Positions 36,130-45,221 are shown, counted from the stretch's first letter. The stretch: DNA of 64,000 bases from DASCOT01 sp965197275 (GCA_965197275.1 CBDAMQ010000027.1:302651-366650); one strand, 5' to 3'. Notes: generated by a model not told the origin, from the sequence alone. Made by a program: numbers and translations.

Positions 36130-38154
36130 ATGCCGACGACTAAGCTTGCATCGATCGCCACCTCGGTCGATCTTCTCGCCGTCAACACGATCCGAATGTT
36201 GTCCGCCGATGCGGTTCAGCGCGCCAAGTCTGGGCATCCCGGGATGCCGATGGGGGCCGCGTCAATGGCCTATGTCCTGTGGGCCCGGCACCTGAAGCAC
36301 AACCCGCGCAACCCGGACTGGCCAGGCCGGGACCGCTTCGTGCTCTCCGCTGGGCACGCCTCGATGTTGCTGTACTCGTTGCTACATCTCACTGGCTACG
36401 AGGTGTCGATCGAGGACATCGAGCAGTTCCGACAATGGGGCAGTACCACACCGGGACATCCGGAGTACGGCGAAACACCCGGTGTTGAGACGACGACGGG
36501 TCCCCTCGGCCAGGGTTTCGGCAACGCTGTCGGCATGGCTCTGGCCGAGGCTCGGATGGCCGCCGAGTTCAACCGTGACGAGCATCGACCAGTCGACCAC
36601 CACACGTTCGTGATTGCCAGCGACGGCGACATGATGGAAGGCGTGCAGGCTGAAGCGGCATCGCTCGCCGGGCACCTTGGCCTCGGCAAGTTGGTCGTCT
36701 TGTACGACGACAACCAGATCACGATCGAGGGCGAGACGGCGCTGGCGTTCTCCGAAGACGTTCCGGCACGCTACAGGTCGTGCGGTTGGCATACGCAGGT
36801 AGTGTCGGATGGCAACGATCTAGATGCCATTGATGCCGCGATCCGAGCCGCCAAGGCGGTGGAGGACCAGCCGTCCTTGATTGCCGTCAAGACGCGCATC
36901 GGCTATGGCAGCCCGAATCGGGAGAACACGTCCAAGGCGCATGGCGAGCCGCTGGGCGAGGACGAGCTGGCGCTCACCAAGAGCCAGCTGGGGTGGCCGC
37001 GAGAGCCGGCATTTCACGTTCCAGAAGAGGTGCAAGCTCACCTGCGCCGGGCGGTAGACGAAGGCGAGAGCCTGGAGGCGGTGTGGCGCGACGAGATGGA
37101 GCGTTATGCGGACGCGCATCCAGAGCTCGCCGCTGAGCTCGAGCGCCGGACCCGTCGGGCCCTGGGGGCCGGGTGGGACGCCGCATTGCCGCGTTTCGAG
37201 CCCGATGATGGACCGATGGCCACGCGCGCCGCATCGGGAAAGGTGCTCAATGCGCTGGCGACCGCTTTGCCTGAGCTTATCGGTGGGTCCGCCGACCTGG
37301 CTGGCTCCAACAAGACACTGCTCGACGGCCACGACGACTTCAGCCGCGACAACTATGAAGGGCGCAACCTGAGATTTGGCGTCCGCGAACACGCCATGGG
37401 CGCGGTGATGAACGGCATGGCGCTGCACCGCGGCCTGCGGCCGTACGGAGGTACGTTCCTCATCTTCTCCGACTACATGCGTCCGTCCGTCCGTCTAGCG
37501 GCGCTCATGCGGCTGCCGACGATCTACGTATACACCCACGACAGCATCGGCGTCGGTGAGGACGGGCCGACACATCAGCCGATCGAGCATTTGGCATCGT
37601 TGCGGGCAATTCCCGGCTTGGTGGTTCTTCGGCCGGGCGATGCAAACGAGACTCGCGAGGCGTGGGCCGCCGCCGTCGAGGAGGAAGGGCCGGTTGCGAT
37701 CGCGCTGACTCGCCAGAAGCTGCCCGTGTTGGAGACTGACGCGGAATCAACTGCTGTCCGCCGCGGTGCCTATGTGTTCGCGGATGCCGGCGGCGGTGTG
37801 CCGGAGATCATTCTCATTGCCAGCGGATCAGAGCTGCAGCTGGTGGTCGCTGCCCATGGCCGTCTCAGAGAGGATGGAATCGCTGCCCGTGTTGTAAGCA
37901 TGCCCTCGTGGGAGTTGTTCGAGCGCCAGGAGACCGAATACCGAGATGCGGTGCTGCCGCCGGCCGTGGACAAGCGCCTGGTCGTGGAGGCCGGGACGAG
38001 CTTCGGTTGGAATCGTTACTCGGGTACCCGCGGCTGCATCATCGGCATCGATCGATTCGGGGCATCCGCGCCGTCGCCGGTGAACATGAAGAAGTTCGGC
38101 TTCACGGAGGACAACGTTGTGACTCGCGCGCTTTCTCTGCTCGAGCGGACCTGA
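36130..38154 (+). CDS. tkt: transketolase
   Basis: A 674-residue transketolase that shuttles two-carbon units in the pentose phosphate pathway. Start motif SADAVQRAKSGHPGMPMGAASMAYVLW, the thiamine-diphosphate motif (SDGDMMEGVQAEAASLAGHLGLGKLVVLYDDN), and the FSDYMRPSVRLAALMRLPTIYVYTHDSIGVGEDGPTHQPIEHLA catalytic region are all present. ATG 36130 follows a G-rich GGGGGAAAGG and fits the family start; a longer in-frame form to 36013 is not supported. It heads a tkt-rpiB-pgi group. Confidence 0.96.
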   Translation: MPTTKLASIATSVDLLAVNTIRMLSADAVQRAKSGHPGMPMGAASMAYVLWARHLKHNPRNPDWPGRDRFVLSAGHASMLLYSLLHLTGYEVSIEDIEQFRQWGSTTPGHPEYGETPGVETTTGPLGQGFGNAVGMALAEARMAAEFNRDEHRPVDHHTFVIASDGDMMEGVQAEAASLAGHLGLGKLVVLYDDNQITIEGETALAFSEDVPARYRSCGWHTQVVSDGNDLDAIDAAIRAAKAVEDQPSLIAVKTRIGYGSPNRENTSKAHGEPLGEDELALTKSQLGWPREPAFHVPEEVQAHLRRAVDEGESLEAVWRDEMERYADAHPELAAELERRTRRALGAGWDAALPRFEPDDGPMATRAASGKVLNALATALPELIGGSADLAGSNKTLLDGHDDFSRDNYEGRNLRFGVREHAMGAVMNGMALHRGLRPYGGTFLIFSDYMRPSVRLAALMRLPTIYVYTHDSIGVGEDGPTHQPIEHLASLRAIPGLVVLRPGDANETREAWAAAVEEEGPVAIALTRQKLPVLETDAESTAVRRGAYVFADAGGGVPEIILIASGSELQLVVAAHGRLREDGIAARVVSMPSWELFERQETEYRDAVLPPAVDKRLVVEAGTSFGWNRYSGTRGCIIGIDRFGASAPSPVNMKKFGFTEDNVVTRALSLLERT

Positions 38155-38169
38155 CGACGGAACGAGAAT

Positions 38170-38739
38170 ATGGTCGCAGCGCTCAAACAAACCACTACGG
38201 TCAAGGAGGCGATCAGTACTCCGCGTCGAGTGGCGCTGGGAGCTGATCACGAAGGGGATCAGCTGAAGGACAAGTTGGTGGCCGAGCTGCGGGAAAAGCG
38301 CCACGCTGCCAAGGATCACGGGCTCCATGGTGGTGGGCTCGGTGAGGCGGCCGACATTGCGGACATCGTTACGGTTGTGGCGCAGGCGGTTCTATCGGGC
38401 GAGGCGGACCTCGCGGTTGTCGTCTGCGGTTCGGGCGCCGCAGCGAGCATTGCGGCGAACAAGATTCGCGGAATCCGCGCTGCGCACTGTGCCAACGTGG
38501 TGAGCGCACGCCAGGCGCGCAGTATTGCCGACGCCAACATGCTTTGTCTCGGGGCGCGAGTAGTGGGGCCGGAGCTCGCGTCAGAGATCGTGCGTACCTG
38601 GGTCGTGAACGAGTTCTCGGGCGAGGAGCGTCATCGGCGCCTGCTGCTGAAGGTCGAGGAAATGGAGGAAGTCTTCGGCGCTCGCCGGCATGAGCAACAG
38701 CGCCCAGCGGCGCTGTCCGCCGGCCATGCCGACGGTTGA
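38170..38739 (+). CDS. rpiB: RpiB/LacAB-family sugar-phosphate isomerase
   Basis: A 189-residue ribose-5-phosphate isomerase B homologue. ALGADHEGDQLKDKL is the conserved entry with the active Asp/His. VVVCGSGAAASIAANKIRGIRAAHC holds the catalytic Cys and anion hole (GTG replaced by GSG). In SARQARSIADANMLCLGARV the usual RxHND is RSIAD, so the phosphate-binding His/Asn pair is lost. It may therefore act on a different sugar phosphate or be less active. The extra N- and C-terminal residues are not conserved. The 3' end overlaps pgi by 50 bases if the first pgi ATG is used. Confidence 0.82.
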   Translation: MVAALKQTTTVKEAISTPRRVALGADHEGDQLKDKLVAELREKRHAAKDHGLHGGGLGEAADIADIVTVVAQAVLSGEADLAVVVCGSGAAASIAANKIRGIRAAHCANVVSARQARSIADANMLCLGARVVGPELASEIVRTWVVNEFSGEERHRRLLLKVEEMEEVFGARRHEQQRPAALSAGHADG

Positions 38740-40396
38740 GCAGGAGCATCTGCCTGCAACGCTCGGTGCGGCTGTCGACGCCCGGGCCCAGCGGCTCGAT
38801 CGCGAGGGGTTCAGCGCCAGACTGTACGCCGGTGATGCCGATCTCTGGGCCATTGCGGCCTCCGATCGCGAGTCGATAAGTGCGCGGCTGGGTTGGCTCC
38901 AACTCCCCGGTAGCATGCTCGAGGTCGAATGGCCCGCCGCTCGCAGCGGCAGCGTTCTGCTCGTCGGAATGGGTGGAAGTAACTTGGCGGCGAAGGCGTG
39001 CGCGACGGCGTTCGGTATGGATCGCCTCCGGGTTGTTGATTCGACCTTGCCGGCCGTTCTCACGGGCCTGGTGCGCACGGTCGAGCTAGCTGGGTCGACC
39101 GTCATCTTGGCCAGCAAGTCGGGGACCACCGTTGAGACGGCGGCCCTTGCCGACTGGCTCCTGGACGAGGCGTCGCGCGCCGGCGCCACTATCGAGTTGC
39201 TGGCAATTACGGATGCTGGCACCGAGTTACAGGCGCGTGTCGAGCAGCTGGGCGGTCAGGTGTGGTGTAACCCCGAGAATGTCGGCGGGAGGTTCTCGGC
39301 GCTCTCCTATTTCGGTCTTTTGCCGGCGGCGCTCGCCGGCGTTCCGGTCTCCACGTTGGTCGAGCGGGCGGTGGAGGCGGAGTCACGGCGCGGCTCCGCA
39401 GCTGACCCTTCCATCCGATTAGGAATCGTCTTGGCGGAGGCCGCGGCCGTCGGGCGCGACAAGCTCACGCTGCTGACCTCGCCGCGATTGGCGAGCTTCG
39501 CCGAGTGGATCGAGCAGCTGGTCGCCGAGAGCACCGGGAAGCGCGGCAAGGGTCTGGTGCCGATCACACGTGAGCCGGCGCTCATCGAGCCCGCCGGCGC
39601 CGACCGGCTGTTCGTCATCGTTGACGGCTTCGACGCGGCGGACTCCGACCGAACCAAGCGCATCGGTGAGGCGTTGGCGGCAGCTGGACATCCGGTAATC
39701 CGCCATACGCTTTCGAGCCCCGCCGACCTTGGCGCCGAGTTTCTACGCTGGCAGATCGCGGTGGCCGCCGCGGGTGCGTTATTGGAGATCAACCCGTTCG
39801 ATGAGCCGGACGTCGCGGCCTCGAAAGTTCGCACGCAGCACCTGCTGGATCGCGGCCTGGAGGGGCCCCGTCAGCCTGATGACTCACCGAGATTTGACGA
39901 AAGGCAGCCGAGCCTCTGCCTCGCGGTGCAGTCTGTCGCCGATCCGAGCGACGCGGCTGTGCTCTGGCAGTGGCTTGCGCGGCGGAGTGCAAAGGCGGTG
40001 GATGGCTACTGCGCTTTGCTCGCCTTCTTGCCTGACGCGGAGCCGATCAAGACTCGACTCGATGAGATCCGAGGGCTCATCGCGGCGCGGTTCGGGCTGG
40101 CGACCACTCTCGGCTGGGGCCCGGGCTATCTGCACTCGACTGGCCAGCTCCACAAAGGCGGCCCGCCAACCGGCGTCTTCCTGGTTCTCACAGCAGACGA
40201 TGCTGACGACGTGGATATTCCCGGCCGACCGTACACTTTCGGCACCCTGGCGCTCGCCCAAGCCCGTGGCGACGTCGATGCCCTCCGTGAGCGTCAACGA
40301 CCGGTGGTGCGGGTGCATCTGCGCGCCCCGACCACGGGGTCGCTCGAGGCCGTGATCGACTCGCTGCGGAGCAGTCCTCTCAACCCTCGCCGGTAG
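38690..40396 (+). CDS. pgi: glucose-6-phosphate isomerase (Tal-Pgi type, without transaldolase domain)
   Basis: A 568-residue phosphoglucose isomerase. SVLLVGMGGSNLAAKACATAFG and VILASKSGTTVETAALADWLL are the sugar-isomerase phosphate-binding motifs, and YLHSTGQLHKGGPPTGVFLVLT is the conserved C-terminal part. The opening LPATLGAAVDARAQRLDREGFSARLYAGDADLW matches the linker-Pgi part of bifunctional transaldolase/Pgi proteins, yet no transaldolase is attached. Starts at 38690 or 38726 (MPTVEQEH) are both ATG without good ribosome-binding sites. It overlaps rpiB, so translation is probably coupled. Confidence 0.9.
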   Translation: MSNSAQRRCPPAMPTVEQEHLPATLGAAVDARAQRLDREGFSARLYAGDADLWAIAASDRESISARLGWLQLPGSMLEVEWPAARSGSVLLVGMGGSNLAAKACATAFGMDRLRVVDSTLPAVLTGLVRTVELAGSTVILASKSGTTVETAALADWLLDEASRAGATIELLAITDAGTELQARVEQLGGQVWCNPENVGGRFSALSYFGLLPAALAGVPVSTLVERAVEAESRRGSAADPSIRLGIVLAEAAAVGRDKLTLLTSPRLASFAEWIEQLVAESTGKRGKGLVPITREPALIEPAGADRLFVIVDGFDAADSDRTKRIGEALAAAGHPVIRHTLSSPADLGAEFLRWQIAVAAAGALLEINPFDEPDVAASKVRTQHLLDRGLEGPRQPDDSPRFDERQPSLCLAVQSVADPSDAAVLWQWLARRSAKAVDGYCALLAFLPDAEPIKTRLDEIRGLIAARFGLATTLGWGPGYLHSTGQLHKGGPPTGVFLVLTADDADDVDIPGRPYTFGTLALAQARGDVDALRERQRPVVRVHLRAPTTGSLEAVIDSLRSSPLNPRR

Positions 40397-40453
40397 CCGC
40401 CAGGCGGTGTTCCCGAGCCAGCGAGTCGTCGGAGCGGCGAGTATGCTCATGCC

Positions 40454-41314
40454 ATGAGCGACAGTAGCGATCCACTGGCCCCGTTGCCTGATCTGCCGAG
40501 CCACCGGCTGGCGTTCAAGGACCCCGACTTCCTCAGTCGCCCGGAGCTGCGCAGCTACCGGCTGGCGCTGGAATACGCCAAGCCTCAGCTCATGCAGTTG
40601 GAGATGGACATCAAGTCGACGATCGTGGTCTTCGGCAGTGCGCGGATTCCGTCGCCTGAGGACGCCGAGCAAGCTCGATTACTGGCTCAGGAGGCGCTCG
40701 ACTCGGCTCCAGAGGATCGCGACACACAGGCGGCGCAGGCGCACGCTCTCAGGTTGTTGGAGCTGGTTCCGTACTACCAAGAGGCGCGAAGCTTCGCGGC
40801 AATGGCCGCGAAGTACCAGCAGCCCGGTACGTCTCACGACTTTGTGGTCACGACCGGTGGCGGCCCAGGAATTATGGAAGCGGCGAATCGCGGCGCCAGC
40901 GAGTCCGGGCAGACTACGATGGCGTTCAACATCGAGATCGGGCACGAGCAGGTGCTGAACCCCTACATAACCCCCGAGCTCTGCTTCAACTTCCACTATT
41001 TCGCCATGCGCAAGATGCACTTCCTGCTGCGTGCTCGGGCAATGGTTGCTTTTCCCGGCGGTTTTGGGACTCTGGACGAGCTATTCGAAACGCTAACGCT
41101 CATCCAGACGGGCAAGATGCGACGGATCCCGGTGGTTATCTTCGGCCAGGCTTGGTGGTCGAAGGTGGTGAACCTGGAGGCGCTCGCAGCGGCAGGCACT
41201 ATCGGCCCCGCCGATCTCCAGTTGATCAGTTGGGCCGATACGGCGGCCGAGGCCTGGGACGCGATCGACCGTTTCTACGAGGCACACCCGGCCACCGAGG
41301 ATTCGCCTCTGTGA
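40454..41314 (+). CDS. LOG-family protein (TIGR00730-like nucleotide hydrolase)
   Basis: A 286-residue Rossmann-fold protein. VFGSARIPSPEDAEQARLLA, TTGGGPGIMEAANRGASESGQTTMAFNIEI and FPGGFGTLDELFETLTLIQTG contain the GGGxGxM and PGGxGTxxE motifs of LOG-type phosphoribohydrolases, which cleave nucleoside monophosphates. The N-terminal extension (about 60 residues) and long middle insert place it with the larger bacterial version of unclear substrate. It overlaps the next gene by four bases (GTGA). Confidence 0.92.
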   Translation: MSDSSDPLAPLPDLPSHRLAFKDPDFLSRPELRSYRLALEYAKPQLMQLEMDIKSTIVVFGSARIPSPEDAEQARLLAQEALDSAPEDRDTQAAQAHALRLLELVPYYQEARSFAAMAAKYQQPGTSHDFVVTTGGGPGIMEAANRGASESGQTTMAFNIEIGHEQVLNPYITPELCFNFHYFAMRKMHFLLRARAMVAFPGGFGTLDELFETLTLIQTGKMRRIPVVIFGQAWWSKVVNLEALAAAGTIGPADLQLISWADTAAEAWDAIDRFYEAHPATEDSPL

Positions 41315-42429
41315 CTACGGTGCTCGATCGGAGCGGCGAATTCGATCTGCGCGGGCGCGTCTATCTCGACGGGGCGAACCACGGCCCGATGCCGCGGCCC
41401 GCGCTGGCGGCGGCCGAGCGCGCGCTGGACTGGAAGCGCGATCCTACGGGCGTCGATGACAAGGCGTATTTCGCACTGCCTAATCGCATTCGCGACGCGG
41501 CGTCTGCACTCCTAGGCTGTGCTCCTCAGGACGTGGCGGTGGTTACCGGCGCTTCGCACGGCATCAGCCTTGTCGCTTGCGGACTTGATTGGAAGACCGG
41601 TGATCACGTCGTTCTGCCGGCCGGCGAGTTTCCTGCCAATGATCTCCCGTGGCGTTCGCTACGGACTCGTGGGGTGGACGTGGAGACGGTGGATCCTGAC
41701 GACCTGCCGGCAGCGATTTCACCACGTACGCGGGTAGTGAGCGTCGGTCACGTGAACTTCGCCACCGGTCGTCGACTGGACATCGATGCCATCGGCGCAG
41801 CCTGCGACCGGCACGGTGCGCTGTTCGTCATCGACGCCTCGCAGTCGGTGGGTGCGATTCCCTTCGAGGTGTCGAGTTGCAACGCTGCAGTGGTCGCTGT
41901 GGCGGGCTACAAGTGGCTGTTGTCGCCATACGGTACCGGGCTTACGTACGTTCACCCCCGATGGGTTGAGCGTCTGCGGCTGCCGACTTTCAACTGGGCG
42001 ACGATCGTCGGAGCCGAGGACTTCAACCGCCTGGTTGATCTCGAGCCGCGACACCGCCCGGGCGCCATCCGGTTCGACGTCCCAGAAACGGCGGCGTTCA
42101 TTCACGGCGCCGCGATGGCAGAGTCGCTCGAGTTCCTGGCCGCGACCGGGCTGGAGACGGTAAAGGACCACGCGATGGCTCTACTTGATCGACTGGTAGC
42201 CGGGCTACCGCCTGGTTTTCGGGTCGCCAGCTCGCTCGTTCCAGAGCAGCGCTCGACAATCCTGCGACTTATCGGGGAGACCACCGAGGTTACGTCCGAG
42301 GCCCACACCCGGCTTCGCGATGCGGGTGTGGGCGTGAGCTTGCGGGAGGGCGGATTACGTATCGCGCCGGGTATATGGAACACGGTCGGCGACGTGGACG
42401 CTTGTATTGCGACGCTGGCAGGTAGTTAG
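41311..42429 (+). CDS. class V aminotransferase/cysteine-desulfurase-fold PLP enzyme
   Basis: A 372-residue PLP enzyme. YLDGANHGPMPRPAL is the substrate-entry motif of the kynureninase/isopenicillin-N-epimerase-like group, VTGASHGISLVA binds phosphate, FVIDASQSVGAIPF gives the Asp, and AVAGYKWLLSPYGTGLTYV contains the Schiff-base Lys. A GTG start overlapping the LOG stop (GTGA) implies coupling. It resembles the gene at 56684 in plan. The reaction could be transamination, lyase or desulfurase; not predictable. Confidence 0.85.
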   Translation: MTTVLDRSGEFDLRGRVYLDGANHGPMPRPALAAAERALDWKRDPTGVDDKAYFALPNRIRDAASALLGCAPQDVAVVTGASHGISLVACGLDWKTGDHVVLPAGEFPANDLPWRSLRTRGVDVETVDPDDLPAAISPRTRVVSVGHVNFATGRRLDIDAIGAACDRHGALFVIDASQSVGAIPFEVSSCNAAVVAVAGYKWLLSPYGTGLTYVHPRWVERLRLPTFNWATIVGAEDFNRLVDLEPRHRPGAIRFDVPETAAFIHGAAMAESLEFLAATGLETVKDHAMALLDRLVAGLPPGFRVASSLVPEQRSTILRLIGETTEVTSEAHTRLRDAGVGVSLREGGLRIAPGIWNTVGDVDACIATLAGS

Positions 42430-42443
42430 CTCTCCAGCTGCCT

Positions 42444-43091
42444 CTACCCGAGACGTCGATGTACCGCCCGTGCTGGCGGTATGTTGGCCCAGACAACGTC
42501 TGTTTCCACGCCCCTGGCGCCATACTGACGCTTGGCGCGCCGCACCCCGTCGATTCGCTTGCCTTCAGCGGGCCTCGCGAACAACCGCTTGAGCGATGGC
42601 AGCGCGACGTACTCGAAGTACGTAAACCAGCCACGTCCTTTGAGGAGTCGCGTGCCGGCGCCGAAGATCTCGTGCACGGTGGCCGGTTCGAAATTGTTCA
42701 GTGGGACGCTGCAAATCACGAAGTGAGCGCGCTCATCCAGGCGTGCCGTCTGTGCCGCCGTTGCATGCACGCGTATTGACTCGCGCACAGCGTCGAAGCG
42801 TCCGTCGTTGGCTACGCGTTGGCGCAGGTAGTTGGCGAACCCGACATCGATCTCGTAGCAATCGAGAGAATCGCCTGGCCGCAGGAACTGAGCGATCGCA
42901 CACGTGACCGCACCGGTACCTGGACCCATCTCGACGACACGGAGCGGCTCCCCCCGGGCCGTTTGCCGATGGCGCCGGAGTGGTCGCACCATGGCGCGCG
43001 CCAGGTATCTGGACGATGGCGTCACGGCTCCGGTGAGGCTTGATTGACGGCAGAACTGGCGCCAAAACCCCATTCGCTCTCTCAGGCTCAC
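42444..43091 (-). CDS. class I methyltransferase (phospholipid N-methyltransferase-like)
   Basis: A 215-residue SAM-dependent enzyme. The beginning (MGFWRQFCRQSSLTGAVTPSSRYLARAMV) with the GAVTPSS motif is typical of phosphatidylethanolamine N-methyltransferase-like and lysine-methylating PmtA relatives. RVVEMGPGTGAVTCAIAQFL is motif I, DCYEIDVGFANYL the acidic strand-2 end, and FVICSVPLNNFEP motif IV. It would act at the membrane. It lies convergent with the aminotransferase, 14 bases away. Confidence 0.85.
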   Translation of the reverse strand: MSLRERMGFWRQFCRQSSLTGAVTPSSRYLARAMVRPLRRHRQTARGEPLRVVEMGPGTGAVTCAIAQFLRPGDSLDCYEIDVGFANYLRQRVANDGRFDAVRESIRVHATAAQTARLDERAHFVICSVPLNNFEPATVHEIFGAGTRLLKGRGWFTYFEYVALPSLKRLFARPAEGKRIDGVRRAKRQYGARGVETDVVWANIPPARAVHRRLG

Positions 43092-43215
43092 CCACCCAGC
43101 GTAGCGTGCGAACTCGAGGGCTGAGATCGACGGATTCCTTAGCCACGGTGTCGGCCCATTGACGCGAGGCCTGACGCCGGTCCATAAGGGGTTCCGGGGA
43201 GTCTCCAGACGGGTG

Positions 43216-43257
43216 ATATTCGTACTATATTCGCCCCAAGACGAATATTAGACGAAT
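43216..43257. promoter_or_regulatory. symmetrical operator-like array ATATTCG/CGAATAT
   Basis: ATATTCG occurs at 43216-43222 and 43227-43233 (11 bases apart), CGAATAT at 43242-43248 and CGAAT at 43253-43257 (again 11 apart). The inner pair forms an inverted repeat with an 8-base spacer. It lies in the 289-base region between a divergent methyltransferase and the Lys-rich gene at 43380, about 120 bases upstream of the latter. A repressor or activator site is likely; the regulator is unknown. Confidence 0.5.
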
Positions 43258-43379
43258 GCGTTGCCTCGAACTATCTGCAGGGGCTCGGCCGCCATCACAT
43301 GAAGGCCTCCGAGCCTCACTAGCCATTGTTGCCAGCTTGTTTAGCTGGTGGCGGTGTGACCGGCGTCCAGAGGTATCTC

Positions 43380-44219
43380 ATGGCCACGAAGAAGGCCAAG
43401 AAGAAGGTCGCAGCAAGGAAGAAGGCGGCGCCAAAGAAGAAGGCTGCACCGAAGAAGAAGGTCGCCGCAAAGAAGAAGGTCGCCGCAAAGAAGAAGGTCG
43501 CCGCAAAGAAGAAGGTCGCCGCAAAGAAGAAGGTCGCCGAAGAAGAAGGCTGCGCCGAAGAAGAAGGCTGCACCGAAGAAGAAGGCTGCGCCGAAGAAGA
43601 AGGCTGCGCCGAAGAAGAAGGCTGCACCGAAGAAGAAGGCTGCACCGAAGAAGAAGGTCGCCGCAAAGAAGAAGGTGCACCGAAGAAGAAGGTCGCCGCA
43701 AAGAAGAAGGTCGCCGCAAAGAAGAAGGCTGCGCCGAAGAAGAAGGCTGCACCGAAGAAGCTCCCCGGCAAGGCGGGAGCCAGCGCCGAGAAGCCCGCTG
43801 CAGCGCGGTCTGCAGACTCAGCCGCGGCGGCTCCCGAGGTCGCCCAACCCAGAAAGAGACGTCGCCGGATTACCAAGATGACCGTGCAGGAGGCGGCGGT
43901 CTCGCTGGCCACGCTCGATGGGACCTGGGACGACTTTGCGTGGCTGGAGGCACTTTATCTATACGGCACCGGGCTGCGATCAACCGAGCCGCACCGCGAG
44001 TTCTCGTTCATGGTGATCTATCGCGGTCTGCGACAGCCCGCCCAGCAGCGTCAGGCAGAGAGCGATCTCGAGAAACACCTCAAGGCAGCTGTGCCTATTC
44101 GCCGGCGGCTGAACTTCCTACCGGACCTGAACATTATCGACATGGTCAGCGCCGAGAACCCGGCTTTCGTGGCGCTGTTCGGCCCCGCTATAACGATCTA
44201 CGTTCGTCCACCGTCGTAG
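43380..44219 (+). CDS. Lys-rich repeat protein with acidic Cys-containing block and novel C-terminal domain
   Basis: A 279-residue protein. Residues 1-53 are KKKVAA/KKKAAP repeats as in histone-H1-like tails. Residues 54-99 read EEEGCA/EEEGCT, because the same DNA repeat is in another frame between about 43538 and 43677. Residues 100-120 return to KKKVAA. A Pro/Ala linker and RKRRRR precede a folded-looking domain (about 160-279: ITKMTVQEAAVSLATLDGTWDDFAWLEAL... LNFLPDLNIIDMVS... YVRPPS) with no recognised family. Junction losses total three bases, so the overall frame is kept. Probably DNA-binding. Confidence 0.72.
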   Translation: MATKKAKKKVAARKKAAPKKKAAPKKKVAAKKKVAAKKKVAAKKKVAAKKKVAEEEGCAEEEGCTEEEGCAEEEGCAEEEGCTEEEGCTEEEGRRKEEGAPKKKVAAKKKVAAKKKAAPKKKAAPKKLPGKAGASAEKPAAARSADSAAAAPEVAQPRKRRRRITKMTVQEAAVSLATLDGTWDDFAWLEALYLYGTGLRSTEPHREFSFMVIYRGLRQPAQQRQAESDLEKHLKAAVPIRRRLNFLPDLNIIDMVSAENPAFVALFGPAITIYVRPPS

Positions 44220-44352
44220 GCTGCGATACCGGCTCGGCGAGCCCTTGGTGGCCGGAATCGGCATGGGCGGCCGGTCGAAGTATCGCGACCGCTGCCAGCT
44301 GTCCACATTACCGTTCTATACTCTTGCCCCGGCCTGGGATTCGGAGCAGGAG

Positions 44353-45069
44353 ATGTTCGGACGGTTCCTGGTCGTCTTGACTGCGGCGCTCGCCTTCGGC
44401 AGCGGTGCGGCGCGCGCCGAACGGCCTGGTCCTGGCGGCTCGCTGCAGGCGGGCCAGATCGTCTCCAGCGTCGACGTCTTCGAGCCCGTGGTCGCGCTTA
44501 CGTTCGATGACGGCCCGCGCGATCCCTATACCGCGCAGATCCTCGATGTTCTCCGAGATCAAGGTGTGGTGGCCACGTTCTTCCTGATCGGTGAGAACGT
44601 CGAGCGGTATCCGGCGTTGGCGAAACGCATCCTCCGCGAAGGTCATGCCATTGGTAATCACTCGTTCTCGCATCGCGCGTTGCCCTCGCTGGCAGGTGCG
44701 TCGGTGCGTGGCGAGATCGATCGCGCAGATCGGGCGATCCAGACCGCGACCGGATTGCGGCCTCGGTTGTTCCGCCCGCCCTACGGGTCCATCGACCCGA
44801 GGCTCCGTGGCCCTAACGGGCTCTTGGCGTCGCGTGGCCACACGGTGGTTTTGTGGTCCGTAGAGGTAAACGACTGGAGCACGCGCTCGGCGCAACGTGT
44901 GGCGCTGCGCACTCTCACTCGGGTGCGTCCAGGCTCGATCGTATTGCTCCACGATGGTGGCGGCGATCGGGCGCATGTGGTCATTGCAACGCGATGGATG
45001 ATTGCCAACCTCTCGCAGCGAGGATTCACGATGGTCACCGTGCCTGATCTTCTGGCGATGCGACGCTGA
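44353..45069 (+). CDS. polysaccharide deacetylase (NodB/CE4)
   Basis: A 238-residue exported CE4 deacetylase. Signal peptide FLVVLTAALAFGSGAARA; then ALTFDDGPRD (motif 1, catalytic Asp), HAIGNHSFSHRALPSL (motif 2, zinc His pair), LFRPPYGSIDPR (motif 3), VVLWSVEVNDW (motif 4) and IVLLHDGGGDR (motif 5, catalytic His). All key residues are present. It removes acetyl groups from chitin-like or peptidoglycan sugars. ATG 44353 with GGAGCAGGAG ahead is preferred over an upstream start at 44245. Confidence 0.93.
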   Translation: MFGRFLVVLTAALAFGSGAARAERPGPGGSLQAGQIVSSVDVFEPVVALTFDDGPRDPYTAQILDVLRDQGVVATFFLIGENVERYPALAKRILREGHAIGNHSFSHRALPSLAGASVRGEIDRADRAIQTATGLRPRLFRPPYGSIDPRLRGPNGLLASRGHTVVLWSVEVNDWSTRSAQRVALRTLTRVRPGSIVLLHDGGGDRAHVVIATRWMIANLSQRGFTMVTVPDLLAMRR

Positions 45070-45221
45070 CCGGGGTGCCGGCCGCGACGGGTCATTCCTG
45101 ATGGTCGCCGACCGTTCTACGTCACACTTTCACCACGGCCTGCTAGGGGCCGTGCCCGGGTCCCTCGCACCCTGTAAGATCTGAGCTACCCCTTCCGGCT
45201 AGCCTCAGGAGCCCTCCTCTG

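Noticed and set aside
43420..43760. Regular short repeats considered as a CRISPR or VNTR
   Set aside because: The periodicity is 18 bases with no spacers and is explained by amino-acid repeats AAPKKK/VAAKKK.
43256..44380. Glu/Arg-rich plus-strand frame of 374 codons through the second Lys-rich locus
   Set aside because: It is another frame of the same 18-base repeat; the frame ending at 44219 has the folded C-terminal domain and the ATG start.
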